Source: Desulfuromonadales bacterium
GTDB lineage: Bacteria > Desulfobacterota > Desulfuromonadia > Desulfuromonadales > BM103
DNA length: 64,000 bases
Direction: 5' to 3'
Assembly (NCBI GenBank): GCA_014860225.1
Contig: JACZKE010000013.1
Location: 1-64,000, forward strand
The notes under the pieces were generated by a model, which saw nothing but the letters and a program-made list of their open reading frames with translations, had not been told where the DNA came from and did not search any database. This document shows, in pieces, positions 1 to 9,407 of the stretch; position 1 is the first letter of the stretch, and each line of letters opens with the position of its first letter. The position numbers and the translations under genes were made by a program.

Positions 1-2
1 CC

Positions 3-320
3 AGTCGCAAACAAGTTCTGCGCCTGGCGGGGCTTGATCTGAGCGCGTCACGCAGCGGCAAGACCAGCAGCAGCGCGATTCCGGTCATCTCCAAACAAGG
101 CAAAGCGGGATTGCGCTATGCCCTGGTTCAGGCCGCGCAGATTGCCAGTTACAAGGATGAAGCCATTCGCAGCTACTTTACCAGCCTGATCAAGGACCGC
201 GAACAGGAACGCGGTATTAAGCTGAAAATGCGGGTCAAACTGGCGGCCAAAATGCTGGTGGTTGCCTGGACCCTGATGAAACGCAACGAATACTTTGATT
301 CTGGCTACTTTAGGACGTAA
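3..320 (+). CDS. IS110-family transposase, C-terminal part (truncated by window edge)
   Basis: The frame is open from the first complete codon at base 3 to the TAA at 318-320. The visible 105 residues contain the RLAGLDLS and KQGKAGLRYAL blocks typical of the C-terminal domain (transposase_20 / IS116-IS110-IS902) of IS110-family transposases, followed by a basic helical tail ending in VVAWTLMKRNEYFD. Enzymes of this family are DEDD-type recombinases guided by a structured (bridge) RNA from the element's own non-coding end. The N-terminal catalytic DEDD part lies outside the window, so intactness cannot be judged. Family assignment is fairly sure; element boundaries are not visible. Confidence 0.75.
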   Translation, partial: SRKQVLRLAGLDLSASRSGKTSSSAIPVISKQGKAGLRYALVQAAQIASYKDEAIRSYFTSLIKDREQERGIKLKMRVKLAAKMLVVAWTLMKRNEYFDSGYFRT

Positions 321-641
321 CACAAGATTCTGAAGCAGTCAGCGGCGAGACGAGCCCGATCAACAACGTTGAGGCAATGACCTCGGGCGGGACAAACCTG
401 GGCCTCTCACTGGAGTCTTGAAGATTGGATAAGGAATGCTGAGGCGGCCCTGTTCCCGTAGCGGGCAGAGGATGCCGGATACATGTAACGATCAAACTCA
501 AGATTCGCCAAGAAGTGAGACAACGCCGGAATGAAAACAGCGGGAGAAGTGTGCGAAAAAACAGCCCATATCGCTAACCTACTGATTTGGAATGGATATT
601 TTTTTTATTGACGGGGACAATATAGAATGTCCCCGGAAACC
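321..641. other. Gene-free stretch downstream of IS110 transposase
   Basis: I see no convincing coding sequence here. The first ~220 bases probably include the non-coding 3' flank of the IS110 element, but I could not place its end. The stretch closes with a T-run (about 599-606) and a short perfect palindrome at 612-635, just before the stop codon of the minus-strand lipoprotein gene. Confidence 0.4.
612..635. repeat. Short inverted repeat CGGGGACA/TGTCCCCG
   Basis: Arms 612-619 and 628-635 are perfect 8-bp complements around an 8-nt AT-rich loop. It lies 7 bases beyond the end of the minus-strand lipoprotein gene. It could act as a terminator hairpin for that gene, but on the minus strand it is followed by an A-run instead of a U-run, so it more likely is a dispersed palindromic (REP-like) unit. 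Confidence 0.4.
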
Positions 642-1589
642 TTACTGTGGATCGCCAAGGGTCAGTTTGTATTCCTGTGCCGCTTCAGCCCCTTCCGGAT
701 CTGCGACGATAATAGTGATCGTATAGTCTCCGGGCTTTACGTCCATCAGTGACCATAAGATCAGACCGCTGGCCTCGTTGATCGACATACCTTGCGGGGC
801 CTCAGCCAGACGAAAGTTAAACATACTGTCGTCCGGATCACTCACCTCAACCTGATAGCGATAATCCAGCGAGGTAATCCCTTGCGGAGGAAGAGACGTG
901 ATCTGCGGTGCAGCATTTGGGATCAGCATTGCATAGCTCTCGTAAGTAGGACCATCATCATAAAAATCGTTCGGCACGATCAGAACCTGCACGGTGTCAC
1001 CTTTGGTGAAGCTGCTCCCAGGCAGAGTCGCTTCTGTCAACAGCGGATCAGCATTACCATTAACCAGCCATTGGTATGAAAAATCGACTGTATCATCGTC
1101 GACATCCTCTGCAACCGGTACTACGGTCAATGGTTGACCGGAAACAACCTGATCGGGAGTTGCAGAGATGTCCGTCACCCTCGGTGGTGTGTTGCTGATG
1201 GTGACTGTCATGCTGGCCCTGGCATCATCTGTTCCAATTTCTGCTGTCACCAGATCGTCCCGCTTGAAAAAGTCTCCGCACAATTGATCACCCGTCTGCT
1301 CCGCCAGCAATTTTCCGTTAACTTGCCACCGGACACCAGGTCGATTGGGTTGCCCTTCGACCACCACCCTGAGACAATCCACAGCTTTTGGGTTATCCGG
1401 CAGGATGTGCAGTTTGACTCTGCCTGTCATCTTGTCCATCGAAGCCTGTCTTAACTCTGTGCTATCTTGCATTGCGATAGGCATCCGGTCCACATCAGGC
1501 TCTTTTATCTCTGACCTGGGATTGTCCCCGCAAGCCACCAAGGAAAGCAGACAGAAGATTGCAACTATCATCCTGAACGAATATCGCAT
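642..1589 (-). CDS. Putative lipoprotein with Ig/cadherin-like repeats, distal to pilY1
   Basis: This 315-residue protein starts with a short hydrophobic signal ending in the lipobox LVAC (Cys about residue 20), so it should be a lipid-anchored exported protein. A good ribosome site (GGGGAG, 8 nt spacing) precedes the ATG. After an acidic linker there are two or three beta-sandwich-like segments, including an Asp-rich stretch around residue 165 and a C-terminal domain with the SDPDDSMFNF and GLILWSL signatures of He_PIG/cadherin-like domains. It is the last gene on the minus strand after the minor pilins and PilY1, about 110 bp downstream of pilY1, so a role in pilus surface assembly or adhesion is plausible. 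This is inferred from context; no enzymatic motif is visible. Confidence 0.7.
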   Translation of the reverse strand: MRYSFRMIVAIFCLLSLVACGDNPRSEIKEPDVDRMPIAMQDSTELRQASMDKMTGRVKLHILPDNPKAVDCLRVVVEGQPNRPGVRWQVNGKLLAEQTGDQLCGDFFKRDDLVTAEIGTDDARASMTVTISNTPPRVTDISATPDQVVSGQPLTVVPVAEDVDDDTVDFSYQWLVNGNADPLLTEATLPGSSFTKGDTVQVLIVPNDFYDDGPTYESYAMLIPNAAPQITSLPPQGITSLDYRYQVEVSDPDDSMFNFRLAEAPQGMSINEASGLILWSLMDVKPGDYTITIIVADPEGAEAAQEYKLTLGDPQ

Positions 1590-1644
1590 TTAAAATTCTC
1601 CCCTCGGATACTGCTGTTCCTGTGATGTACGCGATGTAACATAG

Positions 1645-1680
1645 CAGACCCGGTCAATTTCTCTTAATCAACCGGGTCTG
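1645..1680 (-). terminator. Hairpin between pilY1 and the lipoprotein gene
   Basis: Arms 1645-1654 and 1671-1680 are perfect 10-bp complements (CAGACCCGGT and its partner). The hairpin lies directly downstream of the pilY1 stop on the minus strand. There is no U-run after it, so it may be a weak terminator or an mRNA-processing and stability stem that separates pilY1 from the lipoprotein gene. Confidence 0.4.
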
Positions 1681-1698
1681 ACAACAGCAAACTTTAAT

Positions 1699-4600
1699 CT
1701 AATCGTTCCATTGCATCCAGTAAACCGGAGTAATCAGCTTTGCATCTGGAGCCTGGTAGGTTCCGACCCGGTTACTGGCACTGATCATCATCGTAACCTG
1801 GCCACTGGCGTCGATCAGGGTCACGATACCGGACGGGATGCCTTCGCCAAGCGTGCGGACCCTGTCGGTTTTCTTCAGAACCTCGCCATTTTTACCAGCC
1901 GCTCTCTCATTAGTAGTGGTGTCATCTGAATTATTTGTTTTGTCATAGTCAAAGACCGCCTCACCTGTTCTGAAATCAAGGTGATAGAGGCGTGAAATAC
2001 CCAGGTTACCAACCTCACATCCGGCGACGGCACCGACCAGTGGCGCGTAGGTGGTATAAAATACCTCGCCGAAGAAGACCACGGGGGGGGCGAGCATCTT
2101 TTCACCGTTGTTTTCCAGACGGATGTACCAACCGAAGTTGTCAGGATCATACAACTTATTCAAAATACCGGTCACCTGATCTGTCGTCCCATTCTGAAGT
2201 TCATTGCCCGTCACGTCGACCAGGTTCCCCTCCGTTATAATTGATGTTTCATCGAATGCCGTATTTTCATCATCAACTGCAGCCCCCTGGTCACGATCGA
2301 AGAGCATATACATGCGGTCAGCGGAAGCCAGATTCAAAGGATGTTCACGGTCACCCGTACCGAAATAAAGGGTAGCGTGATTACCCACACGAGCCACAGC
2401 GGGTCGATAGAAAATCTTCTTGCCGTTGCTGCCATCCGCAGAGCTGCTGACTGTTCCGTCCGAAGCGACCGTCCCTGTGTAACCCTGATTGGCTTTGAAG
2501 ATAACCTTTGCCGACCAGGCTGCTTTATTTCCGTTCGGAACAGCAGGATCCGATACCCTGTCGATGGGTAGATCGAAGCGCCACATCTGGCCACCGGTAT
2601 CACCGGCATAGACACGATCAGCGAAGCCATCGCCATCCCAGTCAAGAACCGCTAGGTCCGAAGGAATAGAGTAAGTCATGTTAGTCGTATCATCGGCGTA
2701 GGTATATTTCCAAACGAAGGAACCAGAATTCGTAAAGTTTGGCGTTACGTCACCGTTGCCGTCCTTGGTAAGCGTTGCAACCTCAATGACATATAGACCA
2801 CGACCTTTGGGGTTAAGTTGAGCGCCCCCTGAACTGGATGTTACCCCGGCATCGGCAATCCCCGAGTTGCCATCGTCTGTCAGTATGGTCGTGTCGGTGT
2901 CGCTAACCGGGTCGACCGGGGAGGTCACAGTAGAGGTCGGGAACCCCTGCGTATTGCCCCAGCGCCGGTCTTCATTGTTGTCGTAGCCCGCACCGACAAA
3001 GAAGACCAGTTTTTCAGTTGTGCCATCCATGATCTTGTGCAGGCGCGGCTGGCTCCAGGTTTCCCCCAGTTCGCTGAAATCCGTTGAGGTGGTGTTCTCG
3101 ATTTCCCACAGGAATACGGGAGCGAGAGGAGAGGTGACATCCAGGGCGAGGTAAGAACCGCGAGGATCATTAGCGGTCAGATAAGCATTGCCGCCACCGC
3201 GGCGCAGACCAAAGATCAGGATGACCTTATCACCGCCTAAAGGCTCGATGATGCCGTCGTTGTCGAAATCGTGGACATAGGCGGAAGGCGGCGCATCGAC
3301 ATAATACTTATGACCATTCTGCGGTAGGTTCTTCAGGTCTTTAAGCAAGCTAGGAGGAATAAACGCCCAGAGCTCCTCGCCGTCACAATCCCGAAAGGCA
3401 TGTAACATGCCATCGTTGGCACCGACAAAAACGACTGTTGAATTAAACGCAGCGGTCATATCGGAAAAATCGGTACAAGTCGACTCAACGCTGTCGCTGT
3501 AATTTGTGTAGTTGAATACCAGCGGCTTGGAGTGCAGGATATCGCCAAAAATCCAATTACGTTTGGCTGTTGGGGTTGTCCCATATGCGTCATAGCCTTG
3601 CATGTATCTGAGCAACTTCTCTTCTTCCAGAGCACTACCTACCCCAAGCGTATATTCGTAAGAGATGTGGCCAGCATTCGCAGTTGACAAGGCATTCTGC
3701 GCTGCGGAAAGTACCGGATTAGCCGAAGAAACCAAAGGCACGCCGCCATTGAGATTTGGGCCGCCAGTGTTCGCTGGCGTCAGATAGGTGTAAATTTTTC
3801 GAGGATTGCTTGCCAGATCCCGCGCCTGCAAAGTCCCTCCAACACCACCCGCGTCAACGATGCCCCCATCGCCACCTGGCGCAAGTTCTGAGGTAACAGG
3901 TGGAACAGTGGGAATATAGTTATCTGGCACCAATGCTCGAAGACCGTCGGCACCGAAAATCATTTTGTTACCGCCCCCATCTAAACCCGTTCCCCAATAC
4001 GACTGCGAGTAGACAAAGTCGCCCTTCGCATCAGTGGCCGGGTTGCCATGCACATCCAGTAACTCATTGCTGGAACTGACCGTGTATTTTTTCAGGTTGC
4101 CGTGCCAGGGTGCATTAGTCTGCGGCTTGAAGAGACCGAGATAAACCTTATTACTGCTGATGGTACGGTTCGTTGAACTCGCCGGAACAACAGGCGCAAC
4201 AAAAGCGGTATCCGATTCACTGACAATATTCGCCAGGATCTCCTGCAACGCCTTGGTCAAGCCATTCGTATCCGCCACATTGTAAAAAAGACCTCCACCA
4301 TCTTCGGCCGTATTCTTGATCAACTCGTCTTCAGTTTGAAAAGCCAAGATGGTATGAATGGTAATATCACCGGGTTTCCCATCTCCGTTGATATCGACCA
4401 CGTTGTGCAAATAATATGCGACGTCATCGAGATAATGGGCGCCAGCGCCATAGACACTCTCGTCATCATAACCATCATTATCCCAATCACCCAGGTCGGG
4501 TGTACCCGTATCCTGGTTAGGAAGACCGTTGGTCAGTAAGATAATGTGGTTATAGCCGCAAATATTAATCATATCGTTAGGTATTTGATCTGAGACGGTC

Positions 4601-5805
4601 AGATTGATCGATTGCTTGTTGGGATCTGCCCCGTTGGTTTTTATATATTTCGGCGTAAAAAGACCATTGCTGGACATGTAATAGTATCCCGCGTCATACA
4701 TGGCCTCAGATTGTGGGCGGTTCGGGCCGGAGTTGATGACACCAGGAGCTTCATCCTCGAGATCTCCGTCGCCATCTTCATCCCCTCTCGGTAAGGCCGC
4801 GATCATGGCACTTGGGTCTTCGCCGAACGTGGTCATGTGGTAGCCTAGTACGGCACCCTGGTTGTTCGGATTATATGTCATAAAACCGAAATTGACCGAG
4901 GGGCTGGCACCATTGATTACCGGGACCAAGGCATTGTAAAAGGCTTCACGTTGTGTCAAAGCGACTGCAGAAGCAGGCAAGGAATAGCTGGTTCCGATGC
5001 TCCAACCATCAGTCCCGTCCCAAGCGGAGCTGGGATCACTCGGATCGACTTTCGGGACGGTAGGAGCGTCTGTTGTTGTGCTCCAGTAGAGCTCCCAGTC
5101 ACTACCAACTCCAGGCTCAGCTACCGCTGTTGCATTAGCTAGATCTGCTGTTAACAGAAAATTCTTAGTAGCTGGCTCGTTTGGGTGTCCCTGGTTTTTA
5201 AAGTATGTATACGAATGCTGGATAATCACTTCTCCACTGTCTGTCGCAGCCGTGGAATTGATGTAATTCAGATAATTCCCTGTAGCATAGACTGCACCCT
5301 TGGGCGCCGTAGTGCAGCTACCGTCTGTCGCAAGATTGGGGAACTTGGCAGATCCGGCACCCGAATAAGTTCCATTATCTGCTAGAATACTTTGTACATT
5401 AACCGTTTTGATAATCGTCGCGCCATCGATGTTCGGATCGGGAAGGGTATAGGTAGTCGTGCAGTTGACATAGGGGTCTGTGCCATTATCGGAAAGAGTC
5501 GCACCCAGATCCTTATTCAGAGCAAATTGCCCGGCATTATCACCGACATAAATCATGTTATTGTCAAAACCGATCGCGCTACTGTAGCTAATAGCAGGAT
5601 CATATCCTTGGCCTGGCGCGCGGTTCAGCGTGGAGCGACTAGTATCGATCAGCAGCAAGATATTCGGAGTAGGACGTTGGCTGGGCACACCGGTGTAAAT
5701 CGCCGAGTCCCCCAGGTAATCATCCGGATCCAAAGCGAAAACAGTCGTGACGGTGCCGAGCAGCAGCACAGTCACAAACAGAAAAACCCACTGAGAACGA
5801 AACAT
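1699..5805 (-). CDS. pilY1: PilY1-like type IV pilus tip/assembly protein
   Basis: PilY1 proteins cap type IV pili, prime pilus assembly with the minor pilins and mediate calcium-dependent adhesion and retraction control. The protein is about 1368 residues. A Sec signal peptide covers residues 1-25. A von Willebrand A-like region follows, with a DTSRS metal-site motif near residue 54. The C-terminal half is a PilY1 beta-propeller (NDGMLHAFRDCDG, GDTGGQMWRF) with acidic calcium-type loops (DFDNDG, DWDGDG). I placed the start at the ATG at 5805, not the TTG six bases upstream, because the AAGAGGAGG ribosome site sits 6 nt before it. The gene begins 2 bases from the pilX stop codon, so the two are probably translationally coupled. 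It closes a pilVWX-Y1 series. The length is within the family's broad range. Confidence 0.92.
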   Translation of the reverse strand: MFRSQWVFLFVTVLLLGTVTTVFALDPDDYLGDSAIYTGVPSQRPTPNILLLIDTSRSTLNRAPGQGYDPAISYSSAIGFDNNMIYVGDNAGQFALNKDLGATLSDNGTDPYVNCTTTYTLPDPNIDGATIIKTVNVQSILADNGTYSGAGSAKFPNLATDGSCTTAPKGAVYATGNYLNYINSTAATDSGEVIIQHSYTYFKNQGHPNEPATKNFLLTADLANATAVAEPGVGSDWELYWSTTTDAPTVPKVDPSDPSSAWDGTDGWSIGTSYSLPASAVALTQREAFYNALVPVINGASPSVNFGFMTYNPNNQGAVLGYHMTTFGEDPSAMIAALPRGDEDGDGDLEDEAPGVINSGPNRPQSEAMYDAGYYYMSSNGLFTPKYIKTNGADPNKQSINLTVSDQIPNDMINICGYNHIILLTNGLPNQDTGTPDLGDWDNDGYDDESVYGAGAHYLDDVAYYLHNVVDINGDGKPGDITIHTILAFQTEDELIKNTAEDGGGLFYNVADTNGLTKALQEILANIVSESDTAFVAPVVPASSTNRTISSNKVYLGLFKPQTNAPWHGNLKKYTVSSSNELLDVHGNPATDAKGDFVYSQSYWGTGLDGGGNKMIFGADGLRALVPDNYIPTVPPVTSELAPGGDGGIVDAGGVGGTLQARDLASNPRKIYTYLTPANTGGPNLNGGVPLVSSANPVLSAAQNALSTANAGHISYEYTLGVGSALEEEKLLRYMQGYDAYGTTPTAKRNWIFGDILHSKPLVFNYTNYSDSVESTCTDFSDMTAAFNSTVVFVGANDGMLHAFRDCDGEELWAFIPPSLLKDLKNLPQNGHKYYVDAPPSAYVHDFDNDGIIEPLGGDKVILIFGLRRGGGNAYLTANDPRGSYLALDVTSPLAPVFLWEIENTTSTDFSELGETWSQPRLHKIMDGTTEKLVFFVGAGYDNNEDRRWGNTQGFPTSTVTSPVDPVSDTDTTILTDDGNSGIADAGVTSSSGGAQLNPKGRGLYVIEVATLTKDGNGDVTPNFTNSGSFVWKYTYADDTTNMTYSIPSDLAVLDWDGDGFADRVYAGDTGGQMWRFDLPIDRVSDPAVPNGNKAAWSAKVIFKANQGYTGTVASDGTVSSSADGSNGKKIFYRPAVARVGNHATLYFGTGDREHPLNLASADRMYMLFDRDQGAAVDDENTAFDETSIITEGNLVDVTGNELQNGTTDQVTGILNKLYDPDNFGWYIRLENNGEKMLAPPVVFFGEVFYTTYAPLVGAVAGCEVGNLGISRLYHLDFRTGEAVFDYDKTNNSDDTTTNERAAGKNGEVLKKTDRVRTLGEGIPSGIVTLIDASGQVTMMISASNRVGTYQAPDAKLITPVYWMQWND

Positions 5806-5807
5806 GA

Positions 5808-6338
5808 TCAACCTCCTCTTGAGGTGCGGAAAATGGTATCGTCATCACGTTTGAAAAGACGCACGATACTTGCGTTGGCATTGGAGGTTGCGCGAGGCGT
5901 TCCCGTTGGGGGAGTGACCACCTTGGCCTCGACGTGATAATAGTTCGCACCGAAATCATCACCGAACAACTCAGCAGCGCTGGCGGGCATATCATTGGGA
6001 CCGATATCGTAAACCTTGCCGGCTGTTAGCGCACTATCCGCTGTGTCAATGACGTCAGCATGCGTGATTGTCCCAGTCACAATATCGGTCATCAAATCCA
6101 CTTCTCCACTTACCGGCATACTTAAAATCAAGCCACGAGTCATTGAGTATTCGATAGCACGGTCAACTGCATAAAAGGCCTGATTCTCTGGCCGCTTTGC
6201 CCCGGAGGCAGCAAGATCTCGCGTGGATGACTGCATTACAACGGCTCCGAGAATGCTCAATATCGCAAGAAAGCCAATAGCCATAATTAAGGCCATGCCA
6301 CTTTCACCATCACGGTCCCTCTTTACAAAATCAGGCAT
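5808..6338 (-). CDS. pilX: PilX-like minor pilin assembly protein
   Basis: This 176-residue protein has an N-terminal PilX-type segment: a charged leader, then GMALIMAIGFLAILSILGAVV as a single membrane helix, with the Glu/Ser pattern of pilus-assembly PilX instead of a full class III prepilin site. PilX sits in the minor-pilin tip complex with PilV, PilW and PilY1. A strong ribosome site (AAGGAGA) precedes its ATG. The stop codon lies inside the ribosome-binding region of pilY1. Neighbours on both sides support the assignment; sequence similarity alone would give only a general minor-pilin call. Confidence 0.8.
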   Translation of the reverse strand: MPDFVKRDRDGESGMALIMAIGFLAILSILGAVVMQSSTRDLAASGAKRPENQAFYAVDRAIEYSMTRGLILSMPVSGEVDLMTDIVTGTITHADVIDTADSALTAGKVYDIGPNDMPASAAELFGDDFGANYYHVEAKVVTPPTGTPRATSNANASIVRLFKRDDDTIFRTSRGG

Positions 6339-6349
6339 AACAAGTCTCC

Positions 6350-7249
6350 TTAATACACGTTGCGCAAAGCGACTGAAGTCTGCAGTTGACGGTCTTTTGC
6401 ACTGGACTCAATTCCGCCGCCAGTTAAACCTACCGGCTGTCCGGTCAGAGTGATGTCAACACGCTTCACTGCACCCGTCACAGAGTTTTGATAAGCGAAC
6501 AACACAGATTCCACGTTGCGGGCCAGAAACTGGGTCGTACCATTAACAATACGCTCCAGCGTCCCGTTGTTCACCCGATAACGAATAGTCTGCATGGGAC
6601 GTTGACCGGCCTTCAGAATAATGGCTTCCTTCAAGACCCCGGTCGGGAAGGTAAAGGGTGTGACCGTCAAGCTGGCGGGGCAAGAGACCCCATCAATCGT
6701 CACGGCGGCAGAGTCATTTACAGTAACGGTATATACATATTTATCGTAGTCAGACGGGGCGTCTTCGTCATAAACAGCACCGACCCCTTCTGCCTCCACA
6801 GCATTCATCGGCGCGAAGATACGAACCTTTGTGTTGACAGGAAAAGACGAGAGCATCTCCACATCACTCAGGCCAATTTTGCCGGCATTGTTGTTAGCAA
6901 TGATGCGCGCAAAAGAATTACCGACAGAGCGGGTGCGGATGGTAAGATCGGTTGTCGGGTCGCCACCTTCCCAGTATATTGGCCCGGCAGTGCCACCGGT
7001 ATCATATCCAGGGTTCACCAAAAACCCTGCCAGGACAAGATCCTGGGTCATCCGATTCATCGCCAATCGCAGGTTAGCCTGTACATCACTCACTTGCGTT
7101 TGCACAGATGTCGACCGAACAGCCGGGATAAACAGGCTCATGACCGCCATCATGACAACCCCCAACATGGCCATCACGATAATCATCTCAACCAGTGAAA
7201 AGCCACGTTGTTTGGCACAACCCCATTGTTTTCCAGTTAAATTTAACAT
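6350..7249 (-). CDS. pilW: PilW-like minor pilin
   Basis: The 299-residue product begins with a prepilin leader that ends in QRG followed by FSLVEMIIVMAMLG, the class III signal cut by PilD before Phe and carrying Glu at mature position 5. A long globular domain follows, as usual for PilW, which joins PilV, PilX and PilY1 in the pilus tip complex. AGGAG lies 6 nt before the ATG. The gene is 11 bp upstream of pilX and 9 bp downstream of pilV, consistent with one transcript. Confidence 0.87.
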   Translation of the reverse strand: MLNLTGKQWGCAKQRGFSLVEMIIVMAMLGVVMMAVMSLFIPAVRSTSVQTQVSDVQANLRLAMNRMTQDLVLAGFLVNPGYDTGGTAGPIYWEGGDPTTDLTIRTRSVGNSFARIIANNNAGKIGLSDVEMLSSFPVNTKVRIFAPMNAVEAEGVGAVYDEDAPSDYDKYVYTVTVNDSAAVTIDGVSCPASLTVTPFTFPTGVLKEAIILKAGQRPMQTIRYRVNNGTLERIVNGTTQFLARNVESVLFAYQNSVTGAVKRVDITLTGQPVGLTGGGIESSAKDRQLQTSVALRNVY

Positions 7250-7258
7250 TCCGCGCTC

Positions 7259-7687
7259 CTAGAACGATCGCTTGAAGGTGACCGCATCCACACTCCGCGT
7301 CCGGTTGCCAAGTACATTTGCAACCGCCGTTGCGCTACGCACGTGAATAGTGACTTGAGAGAGCCCAGTCACTGTCTGATAGTTCGGCACAACATCATAG
7401 GTCACATTATAGACACCGGCTCCAAGGATGGTAAAAGGGCTCCCATCCCAAGTTGCCCCGGTGACCGCTGAAGAAAAAATCGGATTATTGGCAGACATAG
7501 CTGCAACGTCTTCAGCGGCCTTTTGAGCAAGGGAATTGGCAACAGAAATTGAATCGCTCTGAGAGTTAGCCTTGATAGCTGTGATCTGCAGTTCAGCCAG
7601 ACCAAGCAGGCCGACAGCGAGAATCATCACAGCAACCAATAGTTCGATCAGCGAGAATCCGGATTGAGCATTTTTAGTGGTAGGCAT
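7259..7687 (-). CDS. pilV: PilV-like minor pilin
   Basis: The 142-residue product has the prepilin cleavage site SG/FSLIE followed by a hydrophobic helix (LLVAVMILAVGLLGLAELQ), then a short globular part containing the conserved AQKAAEDVAAM helix region. PilV proteins of this size are minor pilins of the type IV pilus tip. I chose the ATG at 7687 because a GGAGGA site sits 4-6 nt upstream; a TTG at 7699 would lie within that site. It is the first gene of the pilVWX-Y1 operon, and the 230 bp upstream should hold the promoter. Confidence 0.87.
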   Translation of the reverse strand: MPTTKNAQSGFSLIELLVAVMILAVGLLGLAELQITAIKANSQSDSISVANSLAQKAAEDVAAMSANNPIFSSAVTGATWDGSPFTILGAGVYNVTYDVVPNYQTVTGLSQVTIHVRSATAVANVLGNRTRSVDAVTFKRSF

Positions 7688-7828
7688 CACGTCCTCCAAA
7701 GATCACAATTAGCTTGAAACTTTATAGTGAGCAAAAGATGTACCAATAAAGTTTAGCTCTGAATAGCACCTTAACCAGCTGATATTATTATCCTTAGATG
7801 TTTTTATAGATTCTCTGACAGTGACATT

Positions 7829-7847
7829 CCATGCAACTTTTGCATGG
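7829..7847. promoter_or_regulatory. Palindrome upstream of the minor pilin operon
   Basis: A perfect palindrome CCATGCAA-CTT-TTGCATGG lies about 140 bp upstream of pilV and 70 bp from the end of the NtrC-type regulator gene. Its position suits an operator or enhancer site. I did not find a well-spaced -24/-12 element beside it: the best candidate has 7 instead of 5 bases between its two halves. The link to the neighbouring regulator is inference. Confidence 0.3.
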
Positions 7848-7918
7848 CATAACGCTGAAAAGCGGAGATTGGGGATTGGGAAGGAAACTGGCAGGGACAT
7901 GTTTGAAATAACCGGCCC

Positions 7919-9280
7919 CTAAAGACCGTAATCGCTAATCTTATAAATCAGTGACCGCAAGCTGATCTCGAGAATCTTCGCCGCCTGTGTGCGGTTGCCG
8001 TCTGTCACATCCAAGGCTTTCCGGATATAATCCCGCTCCAGATCAGCCATCGCCTTCTTCAACGAAAGAGTGGTCGGATCAATTGCAATCTGGGGACGAT
8101 CGTGCAGCACCAGGTCGCTCTCGCCGATGATCTCTTCGCGGCAGAGGACCAAGGTCTTTTCAAGGACGTTCAGCAACTCGCGGATATTGCCAGGCCATGG
8201 CTGTTGTTCCAGCAAGCGCAAGGCTTCGGGACTCATCATCGGAACAGGACGTTTCAGCCGGGCGGCGATTCTCGGCAGATAACTTTCGACCAGCGTTGCG
8301 ATATCCTCGCTGCGTTGATTCAATGCCGGCAGTTCAATAGTGATCACGGCAAGACGATAGAACAAATCCTCGCGAAACGTGCCGTTGTCGACAGCCTGCC
8401 GGAGGTCCTTGGCCGTGGCTGCGATCACACGGACATCAACCGGCGTCGGTTTGCTTTCGCCGACTCGACGCACTTCGCGCTCCTGCAACACGCGCAACAG
8501 CTTGGGCTGCAACGCCAGGGGGAAATCACCGATTTCATCGAGCAAAAGCGTGCCACCATCGGCCGCGCCGAAAAGGCCGGTGCGGGCACGATCGGCACCA
8601 GTAAAAGCGCCTCTGGCATGACCGAACAGTTCACTTTCAAGCAAGCCTTCCGGGATGGCACTGCAGTTGACTGCCAGAAAGGGTCTGTCGCTGCGTGAGC
8701 TCTCAGCGTGCAGCGCGCGGGCGACCAGTTCCTTGCCCGTTCCGGTCGGTCCGGTGATCAGCACAGAGGCCTTGGTTTTTGCAGCCTTCTGGATTGTTTC
8801 AAGCACACCCTTCATCAGCGCACTGCGATGCAAGATAGCGGCAACCCCCTGGGGACGGCTGGTACGACGCATATTGTTCTTGAGCTTTACATTCTCCTGG
8901 CGGAGTTGCAGGCGTTCCTCCGCCTTGCGCACCGTCAAGAGGATTTCATCGGGTCGAAATGGTTTGGAGATGTAGTCGTAGGCACCCTTTTTCATGCATT
9001 CGACTGCGGTATCAATGCTGCCGTAGGCGCTCATCATGATCACCGTGCCGCCAAGCTGCTGCTCCTGCTTCTCTTTAAGAAAGCTCAGCCCATCCATCTC
9101 CGGCATACGGATATCACAGAGGACCAGGATGTACTGACCTGCCTGCAGACATTCAAGGCCCTGTCGACCGCTGACCGCTTCGGCTACCGCATAGCCATCA
9201 CGTTCCAGCACCATGCGCAGCATGTGCCGCATCGGTGCTTCATCATCGACGATCAGGATTCGGCGCTCTGGAGCTGTCAT
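7919..9280 (-). CDS. Sigma-54-dependent response regulator (NtrC family)
   Basis: This 453-residue protein has the full NtrC plan. A receiver domain (1-120) has acidic residues D12/D13 and phospho-acceptor D56 in LVLCDIRMPEMDG. The AAA+ domain carries Walker A (GPTGTGKE, 177-184) and the sigma-54 contact loop GAFTGA (224-229). The C-terminal Fis-type helix-turn-helix covers about 430-450. Such proteins, once phosphorylated, open sigma-54 promoters from distant enhancers. A sensor kinase gene lies just upstream on the same strand and the minor pilin operon just downstream, so control of pilus genes is a reasonable inference. A GAGAGG ribosome site supports the ATG at 9280. Confidence 0.93.
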   Translation of the reverse strand: MTAPERRILIVDDEAPMRHMLRMVLERDGYAVAEAVSGRQGLECLQAGQYILVLCDIRMPEMDGLSFLKEKQEQQLGGTVIMMSAYGSIDTAVECMKKGAYDYISKPFRPDEILLTVRKAEERLQLRQENVKLKNNMRRTSRPQGVAAILHRSALMKGVLETIQKAAKTKASVLITGPTGTGKELVARALHAESSRSDRPFLAVNCSAIPEGLLESELFGHARGAFTGADRARTGLFGAADGGTLLLDEIGDFPLALQPKLLRVLQEREVRRVGESKPTPVDVRVIAATAKDLRQAVDNGTFREDLFYRLAVITIELPALNQRSEDIATLVESYLPRIAARLKRPVPMMSPEALRLLEQQPWPGNIRELLNVLEKTLVLCREEIIGESDLVLHDRPQIAIDPTTLSLKKAMADLERDYIRKALDVTDGNRTQAAKILEISLRSLIYKISDYGL

Positions 9281-9407
9281 TCAGCCTCTCGCATGAATAA
9301 TGTAATGAACAAATAGACACAAAAACGATCAAGATTCTGATTTTCTCAGTGATCCCTGAGTCTCAGTGGTGAACCGCTTTTCGGTTTACTTCTTTAAATC
9401 CTGCGTA

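Noticed and set aside
612-635. Intrinsic terminator for the lipoprotein gene
   Set aside because: No U-run follows on the minus strand; described as a repeat.
7829-7847. Sigma-54 promoter for the minor pilin operon
   Set aside because: The possible -24 and -12 halves are 7 bases apart instead of 5; kept only as a palindrome.
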